Source of the DNA: RI-106 sp964496875
Lineage (GTDB): Bacteria; Cyanobacteriota; Vampirovibrionia; Obscuribacterales; Obscuribacteraceae
DNA: 64,000 nucleotides
NCBI GenBank assembly: GCA_964496875.1
Contig: CAZCBH010000003.1
Location: forward strand, 1-64,000
Direction of reading: 5' to 3'
Within the stretch, counting starts at the first letter, position 1; each line of letters opens with the position of its first letter. A program made the position numbers and the translations under genes. The notes beneath the pieces are model-generated. The model was not told the DNA's origin and did no database searches. It saw only the letters and a program-made list of their open reading frames with translations. Positions 1 through 8,039 of this stretch are shown here, piece after piece.

Positions 1-97
1 AGATTGAACTTACCGAATTTCATTGTTCAAGCTCCAGGTATAGACGTCCTTCAAAGAAGGATTCTATCATCGAATTTAATTCTTCAAAATTCCAGTA

Positions 98-859
98 CTA
101 ATGAGACCTGGTACCACCAAAGACTCTGAGATCGACACCTAGCGCCGAAAGTTCTGCACGGGCTCGTTTTCTAATCTCTTCCGATGGAGACTTACTATAA
201 ACCGACATCCAGAGGCGAATCAACTTCTCCTTCGCTCTCTGCCGAAGACCTTCTTCCGATATCGATTGGTAGACATCGGTCCAGGTATTTATCTCCTTGA
301 TTGTTGAAGGAATCTTAGCCTCAAGTATCTTGGCTTGCCGCTCCAACCAATCAGGCGCACCAGGGTATTTGGACGCCTGGCGATAATACTTAGCCGCACC
401 AAGCTCGTTTTTCGCAAACATATACTGATTAAATCCCGCTATGAATGGAAGATACCAATTGTCCTGATTCGCAGCAATGCCTTTTTCCAGAATTTCAGCA
501 GCCCTTTGCGGATTCTTCTGATCGTTACCTATGCAGAAAGCTGCAAACCAATATGGTTGAACAAACTGTGGGTCAAGCGAGGTTATCAGGTCGAGATAGT
601 TGCCTGCTAGTGCATATCTATCTTGCTTTCGAGATTCACTGTCTCCGTAATAGCCGATGAAAGAGAGCCAGTAACAATCGGCAAGCAGCTTATCAAATCC
701 CAGGGAAACCAATCGCAAAGAATAGTATGAAGGAATTGGTATACCCGCACATTTAGCTGGCTTGCTTCTCATATTCTCCAATAATCGGAGGTGGCTATAA
801 TGGCAAAGGCAAAGCACTAAAAAATATGAAATTATCAAGCAAATAGCTTTTGTTGACAA
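98..859 (-). CDS. TPR-like membrane-anchored protein
   Basis: The 253-residue product begins with a hydrophobic stretch (about residues 4-20) that looks like an uncleaved signal anchor. The rest is helical with degenerate tetratricopeptide-type spacing (for example the segment around PQRAAEILEKGIAANQDNW and a following GAAKYYRQASKYPGAPDW). Such proteins usually act as protein-interaction scaffolds, but nothing identifies a partner. The longest start is TTG with only a weak purine-rich site; an internal ATG at 772 has GGAGA close to it but would delete the anchor, so I keep the longer form. It lies 68 nt downstream of the pilin gene on the same strand and could be cotranscribed with it. Confidence 0.7.
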   Translation of the reverse strand: MSTKAICLIISYFLVLCLCHYSHLRLLENMRSKPAKCAGIPIPSYYSLRLVSLGFDKLLADCYWLSFIGYYGDSESRKQDRYALAGNYLDLITSLDPQFVQPYWFAAFCIGNDQKNPQRAAEILEKGIAANQDNWYLPFIAGFNQYMFAKNELGAAKYYRQASKYPGAPDWLERQAKILEAKIPSTIKEINTWTDVYQSISEEGLRQRAKEKLIRLWMSVYSKSPSEEIRKRARAELSALGVDLRVFGGTRSH

Positions 860-927
860 ATTCTTTCAAAGAAACGAGTTAGTGAGAAAAAAAACACAAC
901 TAAAAGGAACTAGCGGTCCAAACCTAT

Positions 928-1440
928 TTATTGATTCGAGAGAACAAGATACTTTCCGCCACTGGCACCACCCAATGCATTACCGTTCTTGTCACCACCC
1001 ATAATCGCATAGCTTGTCGTATTAATGTTTACGTAGCCAACTCTTCCTGGTCCCCCGACTGGACCACCCTGATTTCGTGCGGTTTCTACTGTCGTCACGG
1101 AAATAGTACTAGGCGCCTCCATCTCTCCTGTAAAAGGATTACGAGGATAGTTGCCACCAGAAGGATTTACCGAACTAGAATTCCCTCCAGGGAAGTAAGA
1201 CTTATAGTTTGCGTCACTACCTTGTGGAGGATACTCGCCGGCATTATCAACAGCAAATTGCTCGGCAGCAATTTGGGTAGTTCTCATATTTGATTTGACT
1301 GATGCCTCTCGCGCTTTATCCTGCGCACCAACGAAGTTCGGGAGCGCAATCGCCGCCAGAATGCCGATAATGATTACAACCACAAGCAACTCAATCAGGG
1401 TAAAACCCGCTTGAGAGCGAATTCTCTTTCGTCTAGCCAT
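928..1440 (-). CDS. Type IV pilin / type II secretion pseudopilin (PulG-like)
   Basis: The 170-residue product has a textbook class III prepilin signal: a basic leader (MARRKRIRSQAG), cleavage after Gly12, then FTLIELLVVVIIIGILAAIALP with the conserved Glu five residues into the mature chain. The hydrophobic helix is followed by a soluble head rich in Gly, Asn and Ser. Pilins of this class are processed by a PilD-type peptidase and polymerised in the inner membrane into pili or secretion pseudopili; which of the two cannot be told here because no assembly genes are nearby. I start at the ATG at 1440 because GTGAGG lies 9 nt upstream of it; a longer GTG start at 1470 lacks such a site. Confidence 0.88.
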   Translation of the reverse strand: MARRKRIRSQAGFTLIELLVVVIIIGILAAIALPNFVGAQDKAREASVKSNMRTTQIAAEQFAVDNAGEYPPQGSDANYKSYFPGGNSSSVNPSGGNYPRNPFTGEMEAPSTISVTTVETARNQGGPVGGPGRVGYVNINTTSYAIMGGDKNGNALGGASGGKYLVLSNQ

Positions 1441-1568
1441 ATAACTAATCCTCACCTTTGCCTTGCGCACCGGATTTTACTAAGTCCTGCACCGAAAAAA
1501 CGTGCTCCATCTCACATGCCAATTTATTGCCCATATATTTATAGAAAATAACAACGCAAAAAGCAGTC

Positions 1569-1598
1569 AAGCCGCCCTGAAAAACTTCGGAGCGGCTT
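1569..1598 (-). terminator. Possible hairpin terminator after the small gene at 1680-1910
   Basis: The arms AAGCCGC (1569-1575) and GCGGCTT (1592-1598) form a perfect 7-bp stem that can extend by two more pairs past a bulge. Read on the minus strand it is followed, after about five nucleotides, by a run of five T. It could end transcription of the gene at 1680-1910 before the pilin gene. The gap between stem and T run makes it weaker than a canonical terminator. Confidence 0.35.
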
Positions 1599-1679
1599 AA
1601 CATTTCTTAAAGTAGGGTCAGGGAAATCTGTCAGAAGCCTGATAAAGGCTAAATAAGGGCTGAACCCGACACCGTGCGC

Positions 1680-1910
1680 CTAGGCGTTAACGGTGACTTT
1701 TTCGTGCTGATGACGGACAACGCCGACTCTCTTGGGTCGACGAAGATGGTCGAGAAAACGGTGATGAGCCATGGAATCAATTTGAGCCTGGGAAGTTTTT
1801 TCAGGTACGGAGACCACAAATTCCTCGTCCTTGTTGATCTTGGGCTGATTGTTGTGACGGCCTACGAGATAGAGATAACCGCCTCTGGTTGCATATACGT
1901 AATGAATCAT
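1680..1910 (-). CDS. Small hypothetical protein
   Basis: I do not recognise this 76-residue product. It is basic and His/Arg-rich towards the C-terminus (HHRFLDHLRRPKRVGVVRHQH), with a beta-rich N-terminal half. The ATG is preceded by AGAGAGGG about eight nucleotides upstream, a good ribosome-binding site, which is the main reason to call it. A longer plus-strand frame overlaps it but lacks protein-like composition. Confidence 0.5.
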   Translation of the reverse strand: MIHYVYATRGGYLYLVGRHNNQPKINKDEEFVVSVPEKTSQAQIDSMAHHRFLDHLRRPKRVGVVRHQHEKVTVNA

Positions 1911-2250
1911 TCTGCCTGCCCTCTCTTTAATATAAATACGCGCCGTCTTTTACTGATTCCAGAGCCTGCAGGGGCTTCCAAATTACTATTCAGTTTTGAC
2001 TGGTTCCGAAGTCGGCGTCTTCCCTACTGTACAGCTATCTATGGTAGGAGCAATACCTCCGTTTTCAAGGGAATCGTAATCTTGTCTAAATAATTCCGTG
2101 ATCAAGCAGTTACAAAAGAACTGAAAACTACCTCTTGGCATACTTTTCAAGATTCGAGAATTTCTATCTACCCTGCTTCAAAACCTTCAATGCAAAAACT
2201 ATGCAAAAAGCCTGCAAAAGGCTGTTTTGCATACAATATATATCGGAAGC
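1911..2250. other. Intergenic stretch with no convincing gene
   Basis: This 340-nt AT-rich stretch separates the small gene at 1680-1910 from the LCP gene. I see no coding frame with a start site. It holds three copies of TGCAAAA near 2191-2219, two of which belong to the hairpin annotated at 2201-2232, and a promoter for the small gene is probably inside it. Confidence 0.5.
2193..2232 (-). terminator. Rho-independent terminator of the LCP gene
   Basis: On the minus strand, 19 nt past the LCP stop, ATGCAAAA-C-AGCC pairs with GGCTTTTTGCAT across a seven-nucleotide loop (stem spanning 2201-2232, one bulged base), and the stem is followed by AGTTTTTG. Position, stem and T run fit an intrinsic terminator. 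Confidence 0.55.
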
Positions 2251-3498
2251 CTATTCTTCGACCGTACCTTTTTCAAGACGGCCGGCTTCCCGGTTAAGCA
2301 TGTCTTCACCCAGTTCCACCGTCACCTCGCTCTCGATATCACCCACCGAAGCGTTCACCACCGTACCGAGGTCGCCCAGGTCGGAGCGGACCAGATCGGC
2401 ATCGGCGGTGTTGCCCTTCTGGGCGATTATGCGCGATACAGCAAGCGGCTCGTGGATTTCGCCCTGCTTTACCCGAATGCGGGTGTAGCCTTTCTCTTTC
2501 AGCTCGCGGGCCAGGCGGCGAGCCAGACCCCTGTCCGAGGTCATGTTCAAAAGACTTACCGACAGCTTGCCGCGGTCGGCAGATATAAAAGATGTCCCGA
2601 GAAAGCGCGAGATCAGACGCCGTTTCTCCCTCTCATTAACAAGCCAGTCTCCGCTGTCGGAGAAGTTGCCGGGAAGCATCATCAATATATGATGGTCCCG
2701 GGGGACTCTTTTGACGAAAGCGACATAAGAAGCGATTTCGGCGGTACTGAGGTCGCTTAGAGAATAATCCCCAGCCAGACTGAGCAGCCCCGGAATCTTC
2801 GGCCATGATTCAGGCTTTATCGCCTTTTCCAGAACAGCTTTCATGAAGATCTCCTGACGCTGAACCCGACCGATATCCCCTAGCTGATCATGCCTGAAGC
2901 GAACAAACCCTATGGCATCGGACCCCTTTAGTGTCTGCCTGCCGGGCTGGAGGTCGATATTCAAATTAGCGGATCTGTCCCTGTATCTCATACGCTTGGG
3001 AACATCCACAGTGATACCACCGAGTTCGTCTACTAACGCTTCCAGACCTCTAAGATTGAGGACGACATAGTGATCGATATCGATGGAGAGCAGATCCGAT
3101 AGAGTCTCCATGACCAGCTCCGGTCCGCCGAGCGCGTTGGCGGCGTTGACCTTCTGTCTGCCGTGCCCGGGAATATGTACCCGGGTGTCTCTCGGAATAG
3201 AGAGAATAGCGACGGAGTTTTTGTACGGGTCGAGTCGTGCCACCATTATAGTGTCCGAACGCCCTTTAAAAGAGGCCGAGCGTGCCTTAGCTTTCCGACC
3301 TTTGCCCTCGTAGACCACGTCGGTGCCAAGAAAAAGCACGGTGGTAGGTGAATATACTCCGCCGATTCGCAAAGCCGACGGCAGCAATGAAGGTTTATAG
3401 ATGAGGGTGGCTACATAGCCTGCCAGCACGCCGACAACCAGACAAAGCATATAGATAACAGTCCACTTTCTTGGACTCACTTTAGGAATTCCTATCAA
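2251..3498 (-). CDS. LytR-CpsA-Psr (LCP) family wall-polymer ligase with LytR_C domain
   Basis: LCP enzymes transfer lipid-linked anionic or capsular polymers onto peptidoglycan at the outer face of the membrane. The 415-residue chain has one N-terminal membrane helix (about 13-33) and the LCP catalytic domain with SDTIMVARLDP, SIPRDTRV, GRQKVNAANALGG and the Arg-rich GRVQRQ. It ends in a separate alpha/beta domain (about residues 305-400) matching the LytR_C type often fused to LCP proteins. The longest start is TTG at 3498; a GTG at 3480 with AGGA upstream would remove only six residues and is equally likely. It is transcribed divergently from the glycosyltransferase at 3593. Confidence 0.9.
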   Translation of the reverse strand: MIGIPKVSPRKWTVIYMLCLVVGVLAGYVATLIYKPSLLPSALRIGGVYSPTTVLFLGTDVVYEGKGRKAKARSASFKGRSDTIMVARLDPYKNSVAILSIPRDTRVHIPGHGRQKVNAANALGGPELVMETLSDLLSIDIDHYVVLNLRGLEALVDELGGITVDVPKRMRYRDRSANLNIDLQPGRQTLKGSDAIGFVRFRHDQLGDIGRVQRQEIFMKAVLEKAIKPESWPKIPGLLSLAGDYSLSDLSTAEIASYVAFVKRVPRDHHILMMLPGNFSDSGDWLVNEREKRRLISRFLGTSFISADRGKLSVSLLNMTSDRGLARRLARELKEKGYTRIRVKQGEIHEPLAVSRIIAQKGNTADADLVRSDLGDLGTVVNASVGDIESEVTVELGEDMLNREAGRLEKGTVEE

Positions 3499-3508
3499 AC
3501 TCTGAGCT

Positions 3509-3514
3509 ATTATA
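3509..3514 (-). promoter_or_regulatory. Candidate -10 box upstream of the LCP gene
   Basis: A perfect TATAAT occurs on the minus strand just upstream of the LCP start, but no good -35 box lies 16-18 nt behind it. If used, the transcript would begin close to 3502, giving almost no leader before the TTG at 3498 and favouring the GTG at 3480 as the true start. Confidence 0.3.
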
Positions 3515-3592
3515 CGTAATCAGTCCGGCGGTTAGATAGGAGCCCGGACCTTACTAAGACTCAAATTCAATAGCAGCGAGACTGTCCTGCCC

Positions 3593-4681
3593 ATGCCCTT
3601 CCCGACCTCACCCCCTCTGCAAGAAAATGGCAAACTCCTGGTAATAAATTTTGGAGGCATCGGCGACGAGATACTTTTTTTGCCTACTTTAGAGAGCTTG
3701 CGTCAGGCTCTGCCCGGCTGGAAGATAACCTTGATGCTCGAGCCGAGGTCGAAATCCTTTGTCGACCTGACCGATCTCGTCGATGCCACCATGACTTTCG
3801 ATATCAAAAAAAAGCCGCTTCTTATAAGCGATCTTATGGATATTCTCTTCTCCATAAGAAACGGCGGCTTCGACATGGTGGTATCTTCGGGCAGTTCTTT
3901 GATGGTCTCGGCATTGCTTCTACTCTCCGGGGTGCCCCTCAGAATCGGTTATAGAAGCAACGCCCTGGCTCCGGTCCTGCTCAGTCGGGCAGTTCCGTTA
4001 TACAGAGATGTCTACGCCGCCACCATGTACCACAGCCTGGCAGCAGGTCTATGTCAGATGTTCAACCGTCCTGTACCGGAAAGCTCTCATCTGCCCAGGT
4101 TGAAGGCAGACGATACAGCTATACAGACCATGGCTGAGTTTCTGAAAAATGCCGGTATAGATAATCGGCAGGACAACTTCGTGGTTCTAATACATCCCGG
4201 AACAAGCCGCCTCGCCCAGGAGAAGGGCATCTATAAAACCTGGCCGGCGACGAATTGGACCGAGCTGGTGGAGCGCTTATTAAAACAGCAGTCAGTCTCC
4301 TCCAGAGCGCTTAAAGTTGTTCTCGCCGGCGGTCCTGATGACAAAGAGATTATAGAAGAGATCAAAGAGAAAACAGAGAACCTGCCCATAATCTCCGCCT
4401 ATGGTATCACTCGCAATCTCAAAGAGCTTGCCGCCTTGATAGAATTGAGCGACCTCTTCATCTGTGTAGACTCCGCCCCGATGCACGTCGCCGTCGGTCT
4501 GGGCAAGCCCCTCGTCGCCCTTTTCGGACCGACCGATCCGGCACTGCTTTTGCCTGACGACAGCCGCTTCACCTATGTATGGGACAACAAAAACGGTCCG
4601 CGAAACATGTTCGACGGTAAAGGAGTAAATCTCGATACCGGTATCGTATTCGATGCGGTTAAAGAGAAGCTGCCTTTCTAG
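3593..4681 (+). CDS. Family 9 glycosyltransferase (ADP-heptose:LPS heptosyltransferase-like)
   Basis: The 362-residue protein has the GT-B architecture of heptosyltransferases. The N-terminal Rossmann half starts with LLVINFGGIGDEILFLPTL. The C-terminal nucleotide-binding half has VVLIHPGTSRLAQEKGIYKTW and the family signature FICVDSAPMHVAVGLGKPLVALFGPTDP. Members add heptose or related sugars to lipopolysaccharide core at the inner face of the inner membrane; the exact acceptor is unknown. Its last 23 nt overlap the convergent HD-GYP gene, so the two transcripts are antisense at their ends and no terminator fits between them. Confidence 0.85.
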   Translation: MPFPTSPPLQENGKLLVINFGGIGDEILFLPTLESLRQALPGWKITLMLEPRSKSFVDLTDLVDATMTFDIKKKPLLISDLMDILFSIRNGGFDMVVSSGSSLMVSALLLLSGVPLRIGYRSNALAPVLLSRAVPLYRDVYAATMYHSLAAGLCQMFNRPVPESSHLPRLKADDTAIQTMAEFLKNAGIDNRQDNFVVLIHPGTSRLAQEKGIYKTWPATNWTELVERLLKQQSVSSRALKVVLAGGPDDKEIIEEIKEKTENLPIISAYGITRNLKELAALIELSDLFICVDSAPMHVAVGLGKPLVALFGPTDPALLLPDDSRFTYVWDNKNGPRNMFDGKGVNLDTGIVFDAVKEKLPF

Positions 4682-5834
4682 CTTCTTCTTCTTGATAGCG
4701 CTTTCCAGTACTCTTCGCTTCTACCATGGGCAAACCCAGACCAAGAAAGTTGTCGCTGAACTCCTCATCTCGAATCAATTTATCCAGAGCTTCGCTGCCT
4801 TCTTTGACCAGCTCCAGAAGAGCCTCTACAACGGCAGGATCGAATTGTTTGCCGGCCATGCGCTTGAGTTCGTTTATAGCATTGTCATGACCAATCGACT
4901 TTCTGTACGGGCGGTCTGTAGTCATGGCGTCATAAGCGTCGGACACCATGATCAAACGAGCACCTATGGGAATAGCTTCCCCCGACAAACCATCAGGATA
5001 ACCGCTGCCGTCGAAATACTCGTGGTGGTGCTTCACATACTCTCTAGCCCGTTTCAGACCCTTTAGCTCTCCGATTATTTGGGCGCTTTTGACCGGATGA
5101 CGAGCCATGATCTCTTTCTCTTCATCGGTCAGTTTATCCGGCTTCCAGAGAATCGACTCGGGTACGCCTATCTTGCCGATATCATGGAGAATGCCACCAA
5201 GCTCGATGTCTCTGAGATGATCGTCATCGAGATCGAGCTTTTTGCCTATGACCACGGCGATTCTACTGACCCGCAAACTATGACCGGCAGTGTAATCGCA
5301 CTTGGCATCAAGGGCATCAGCCAGCGCTCTTATAGTCCCCATCGAAAGAGATTCGAGCTCACCCATGGCGCGCTGCAGCTCTTCCAGCAACCAATCGTTG
5401 TGCTTCTTGAGGTCATAGCTCTCCAGGGCGCGCTTCACGGTCATTTTTAGCTCTTCGGCATCCCAGGGCTTCTGAATATACTTATAGACCCGCCCGTCGT
5501 TGATGGCGCCTATTAACGCTTCGAGATCGGTGTATCCGGTGAGCAGCATCTTAATGGCGTCCGGTCGGATGTCTCTGGACTTCTCCAGAAGCTGCACTCC
5601 GGTCATGCCGGGCATCCTCTGATCCGAGATGATCAGACTGATCTCGTGCTCTTCAAGAAGCTCGATACCGGCGTCACCACTGACGGCCTCGACAACGTCA
5701 TAGTCCCGACCGAGCACTCGGCGCAAAAGACGCAAATTGGCGTCCTCGTCGTCGACCACCAGGATTTTGTGGCGTATCGGAACATATTTGGATTTTGATT
5801 CGCTTGAATCGTTTTCGTTTTCGTTTTCGTTCAC
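4659..5834 (-). CDS. Response regulator with HD-GYP output domain
   Basis: Residues 22-140 form a receiver domain (KILVVDDED, phospho-acceptor Asp71 in LIISDQRMPG, conserved Lys in YIQKPW). A coiled linker leads to an HD-GYP domain with His185, the catalytic H217-D218 in GGILHDIGKIGVP, the His cluster near 269-271 and GYP at 278-280. All visible metal and GYP residues are present, so an active cyclic-di-GMP or related dinucleotide phosphodiesterase is likely. It follows the sensor kinase by 26 nt and is presumably its cognate regulator. The N-terminus MNENENENDSSES is encoded by a short six-base repeat and looks disordered. Confidence 0.93.
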   Translation of the reverse strand: MNENENENDSSESKSKYVPIRHKILVVDDEDANLRLLRRVLGRDYDVVEAVSGDAGIELLEEHEISLIISDQRMPGMTGVQLLEKSRDIRPDAIKMLLTGYTDLEALIGAINDGRVYKYIQKPWDAEELKMTVKRALESYDLKKHNDWLLEELQRAMGELESLSMGTIRALADALDAKCDYTAGHSLRVSRIAVVIGKKLDLDDDHLRDIELGGILHDIGKIGVPESILWKPDKLTDEEKEIMARHPVKSAQIIGELKGLKRAREYVKHHHEYFDGSGYPDGLSGEAIPIGARLIMVSDAYDAMTTDRPYRKSIGHDNAINELKRMAGKQFDPAVVEALLELVKEGSEALDKLIRDEEFSDNFLGLGLPMVEAKSTGKRYQEEEARKAASL

Positions 5835-5860
5835 TCTTTTACTGTCTCCATCGGTACTGG

Positions 5861-7990
5861 TCAGGCACCCTCGTATATCGATTGATTATTCTTGAATTTT
5901 TCCAGGTCTTCAGGCTTTCTGTGGACCGGAATCTTAACCGTAAAGCTGGTACCTTCCCCCGGACTGGAATCGAGTAGAATTTGCCCGCCATGCCTTTCCA
6001 CAATCGAATGACAGATGGAAAGTCCGAGTCCCGTTCCCTGACCGACCGGTTTGGTGGTATAGAACGGATCGAAGATTTTACTCTGAATCTCGGGTGGGAT
6101 TCCAGGCCCGTTGTCCGAAATAGTCACAACAACTTGCTCCGATCCTCCCCGGGTTTCGATGGTCACAGAAGGCTCCTCGGTGGAGTCGAGAGCCTGGGCT
6201 GCATTGGAGAGAAGGTTCATCCAGAGCTGGTTTAGCTGTCCCGGATAGCACAAGACCGTGGGCACCTCGCCGAATTTTTTCACCACTTTGATCTTATCGC
6301 GTCCATAGTATTGCGAGAGAATTTTAAGGGTCGATTCTATACCGTCCACAATGGAAGCGTCTTTGAGCTCTGCTTCGTCAAGGCGGCTGAAACTCTTGAG
6401 ATTCCGGACAATATGCCTGATTCTGTCAGCTCCTTCGTTCAAGTCGGCAAGGATGTTATCCAGATCGGTGATCAAAAAATCGTACTTGATTTCCTCTTTC
6501 AGTTTAGAAAGTTCACCTTTGTTACCGTTCTCCGAGCTCTCCACCGAATCGATCAACTTTCTCAGGTCGGTGACATACTCTTTGAGATAGGGCAGATTGC
6601 CATGCACAAAGTTAATAGGGTTGTTCAATTCATGGGCGATACCGGCTACAAGTCGACCTAAAGAGGCCATTTTCTCTTGATGAATGAGCTGGGATTGCAT
6701 CGTTCTCAGCTCGGAGTTCTTGAGGTCGAGATTGATATTCTTCTGCATCAAATCCTTGTTCTTCTTAGAGAGCTCATCTATCAATGTCACCTGCTGAATA
6801 GCCACCGCCACCTGACCGGCAACAGACTTGACCAGCTCCAGCTCGGAGTCGGCCCACTGTCGCCTTGGATCGGTCTCGGCCAGGACAATCACCCCTTTGG
6901 ACTTGTCACCGTAGACCATGGGCTGAACCACAATCGAAGCCAGTCCCGACTCTTCCATGGTCTCTTTGATGTTGGCAAAAAAAGGATTCTCTGCCGGCTC
7001 TGAAAACAGGAAAGTTTTCTGAACGGAGCCGTCGGTGGAGGTTTCGTAATTGGCTTTGTGCTTGAGCAGAAAGTTGCATATGGTGGCATCGAAATACTTG
7101 AGTTTTGCCGGTCCGTCTTCATCTTCACGTTCGGCGTTGGCTTCGCAAATATAGGTCTCTCCAACCGAATCGAGCTTGCATACTATGGCGCAGCGGAATA
7201 TGGAGAGAGCTCTGGCAAGCTCATCAGCGGCGGTTTCGAGAATCTTGTCGAACTCGTTGGTGTTCCGCAAAGCCGAGTTGACCGTATTTATGAGCTTCTC
7301 TCGTTTAGCCTTAGCCTGAATCTCATAAACCATACCCCGGTTATACTCGAGCTGCTCCCGGAGCTTGTTCTCCCCTCGGCGAGCCAGTCCTGACATATAA
7401 CCACAGAAACGAGCCCAGATAAAAGAGACAGTGACAAGCAGTATCGAGCGCCCCAGGATCTTGGCCCAGAGCTTTGATACATAGGCAGAGCTCAGAGTTC
7501 CACTTTGAGCCGACATCAAATACGGTATCGTCTCAGCATTCTCCAGAATCACCGAAGCGACATAGCTCAAAGAGACAAAAGTGGCCGCTACATAAGTGCC
7601 TCGGCGACCTGTCGTATAGCTAGACAGCAAGATAGGTAGAAGGTAGAGAACATAAAGATCCGATTCGAGCCCACCGGTAAAGTGCACTAGAGTAGTCAGA
7701 GATATTACATCCAAGACAATCAAAAACAGATTCATGCGCCTTAGATAATTGCGCTCGGACCGTCTTCTCAATACAATCGTCACAAAAGCCATCGCCGTGT
7801 AGAAGATGATGAAGGCGATAGTAGAGCCGATAGGAAGGAATTCGAAGGCGGCTATATTGAAAAACGCAAAAGCCAGCGTAATCACCAGACCGACTGCGGC
7901 AAAAGCGAATCGCAAATATATGAGCTGCTCCGTCTTGGTGAAAAGATCGGAGAGCGAAGACGACTGAGAAGTAGTCAGTGTGCTGGTCAT
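5861..7990 (-). CDS. Membrane-bound sensor histidine kinase with GAF domain
   Basis: About six membrane helices occupy the first 200 residues, followed by a GAF-like sensory domain (roughly 230-390), a coiled coil, and the kinase core. The core has the phospho-acceptor His453 in GIAHELNNPINF and an ATPase domain with NAAQAL, DNGPGIPPE, FDPFYTTK and GTGLGLS motifs. It should autophosphorylate and signal to the HD-GYP regulator 26 nt downstream; the stimulus is not evident. I prefer the ATG at 7990 (GTGGGGAAA upstream) over a TTG at 8023 that would add 11 residues. It sits 49 nt after the TPR gene on the same strand. Confidence 0.9.
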   Translation of the reverse strand: MTSTLTTSQSSSLSDLFTKTEQLIYLRFAFAAVGLVITLAFAFFNIAAFEFLPIGSTIAFIIFYTAMAFVTIVLRRRSERNYLRRMNLFLIVLDVISLTTLVHFTGGLESDLYVLYLLPILLSSYTTGRRGTYVAATFVSLSYVASVILENAETIPYLMSAQSGTLSSAYVSKLWAKILGRSILLVTVSFIWARFCGYMSGLARRGENKLREQLEYNRGMVYEIQAKAKREKLINTVNSALRNTNEFDKILETAADELARALSIFRCAIVCKLDSVGETYICEANAEREDEDGPAKLKYFDATICNFLLKHKANYETSTDGSVQKTFLFSEPAENPFFANIKETMEESGLASIVVQPMVYGDKSKGVIVLAETDPRRQWADSELELVKSVAGQVAVAIQQVTLIDELSKKNKDLMQKNINLDLKNSELRTMQSQLIHQEKMASLGRLVAGIAHELNNPINFVHGNLPYLKEYVTDLRKLIDSVESSENGNKGELSKLKEEIKYDFLITDLDNILADLNEGADRIRHIVRNLKSFSRLDEAELKDASIVDGIESTLKILSQYYGRDKIKVVKKFGEVPTVLCYPGQLNQLWMNLLSNAAQALDSTEEPSVTIETRGGSEQVVVTISDNGPGIPPEIQSKIFDPFYTTKPVGQGTGLGLSICHSIVERHGGQILLDSSPGEGTSFTVKIPVHRKPEDLEKFKNNQSIYEGA

Positions 7991-8039
7991 TTTCCCCACA
8001 AGTTTACAGGGAAAAGCCGACAACTGTCACCAGAGACGT

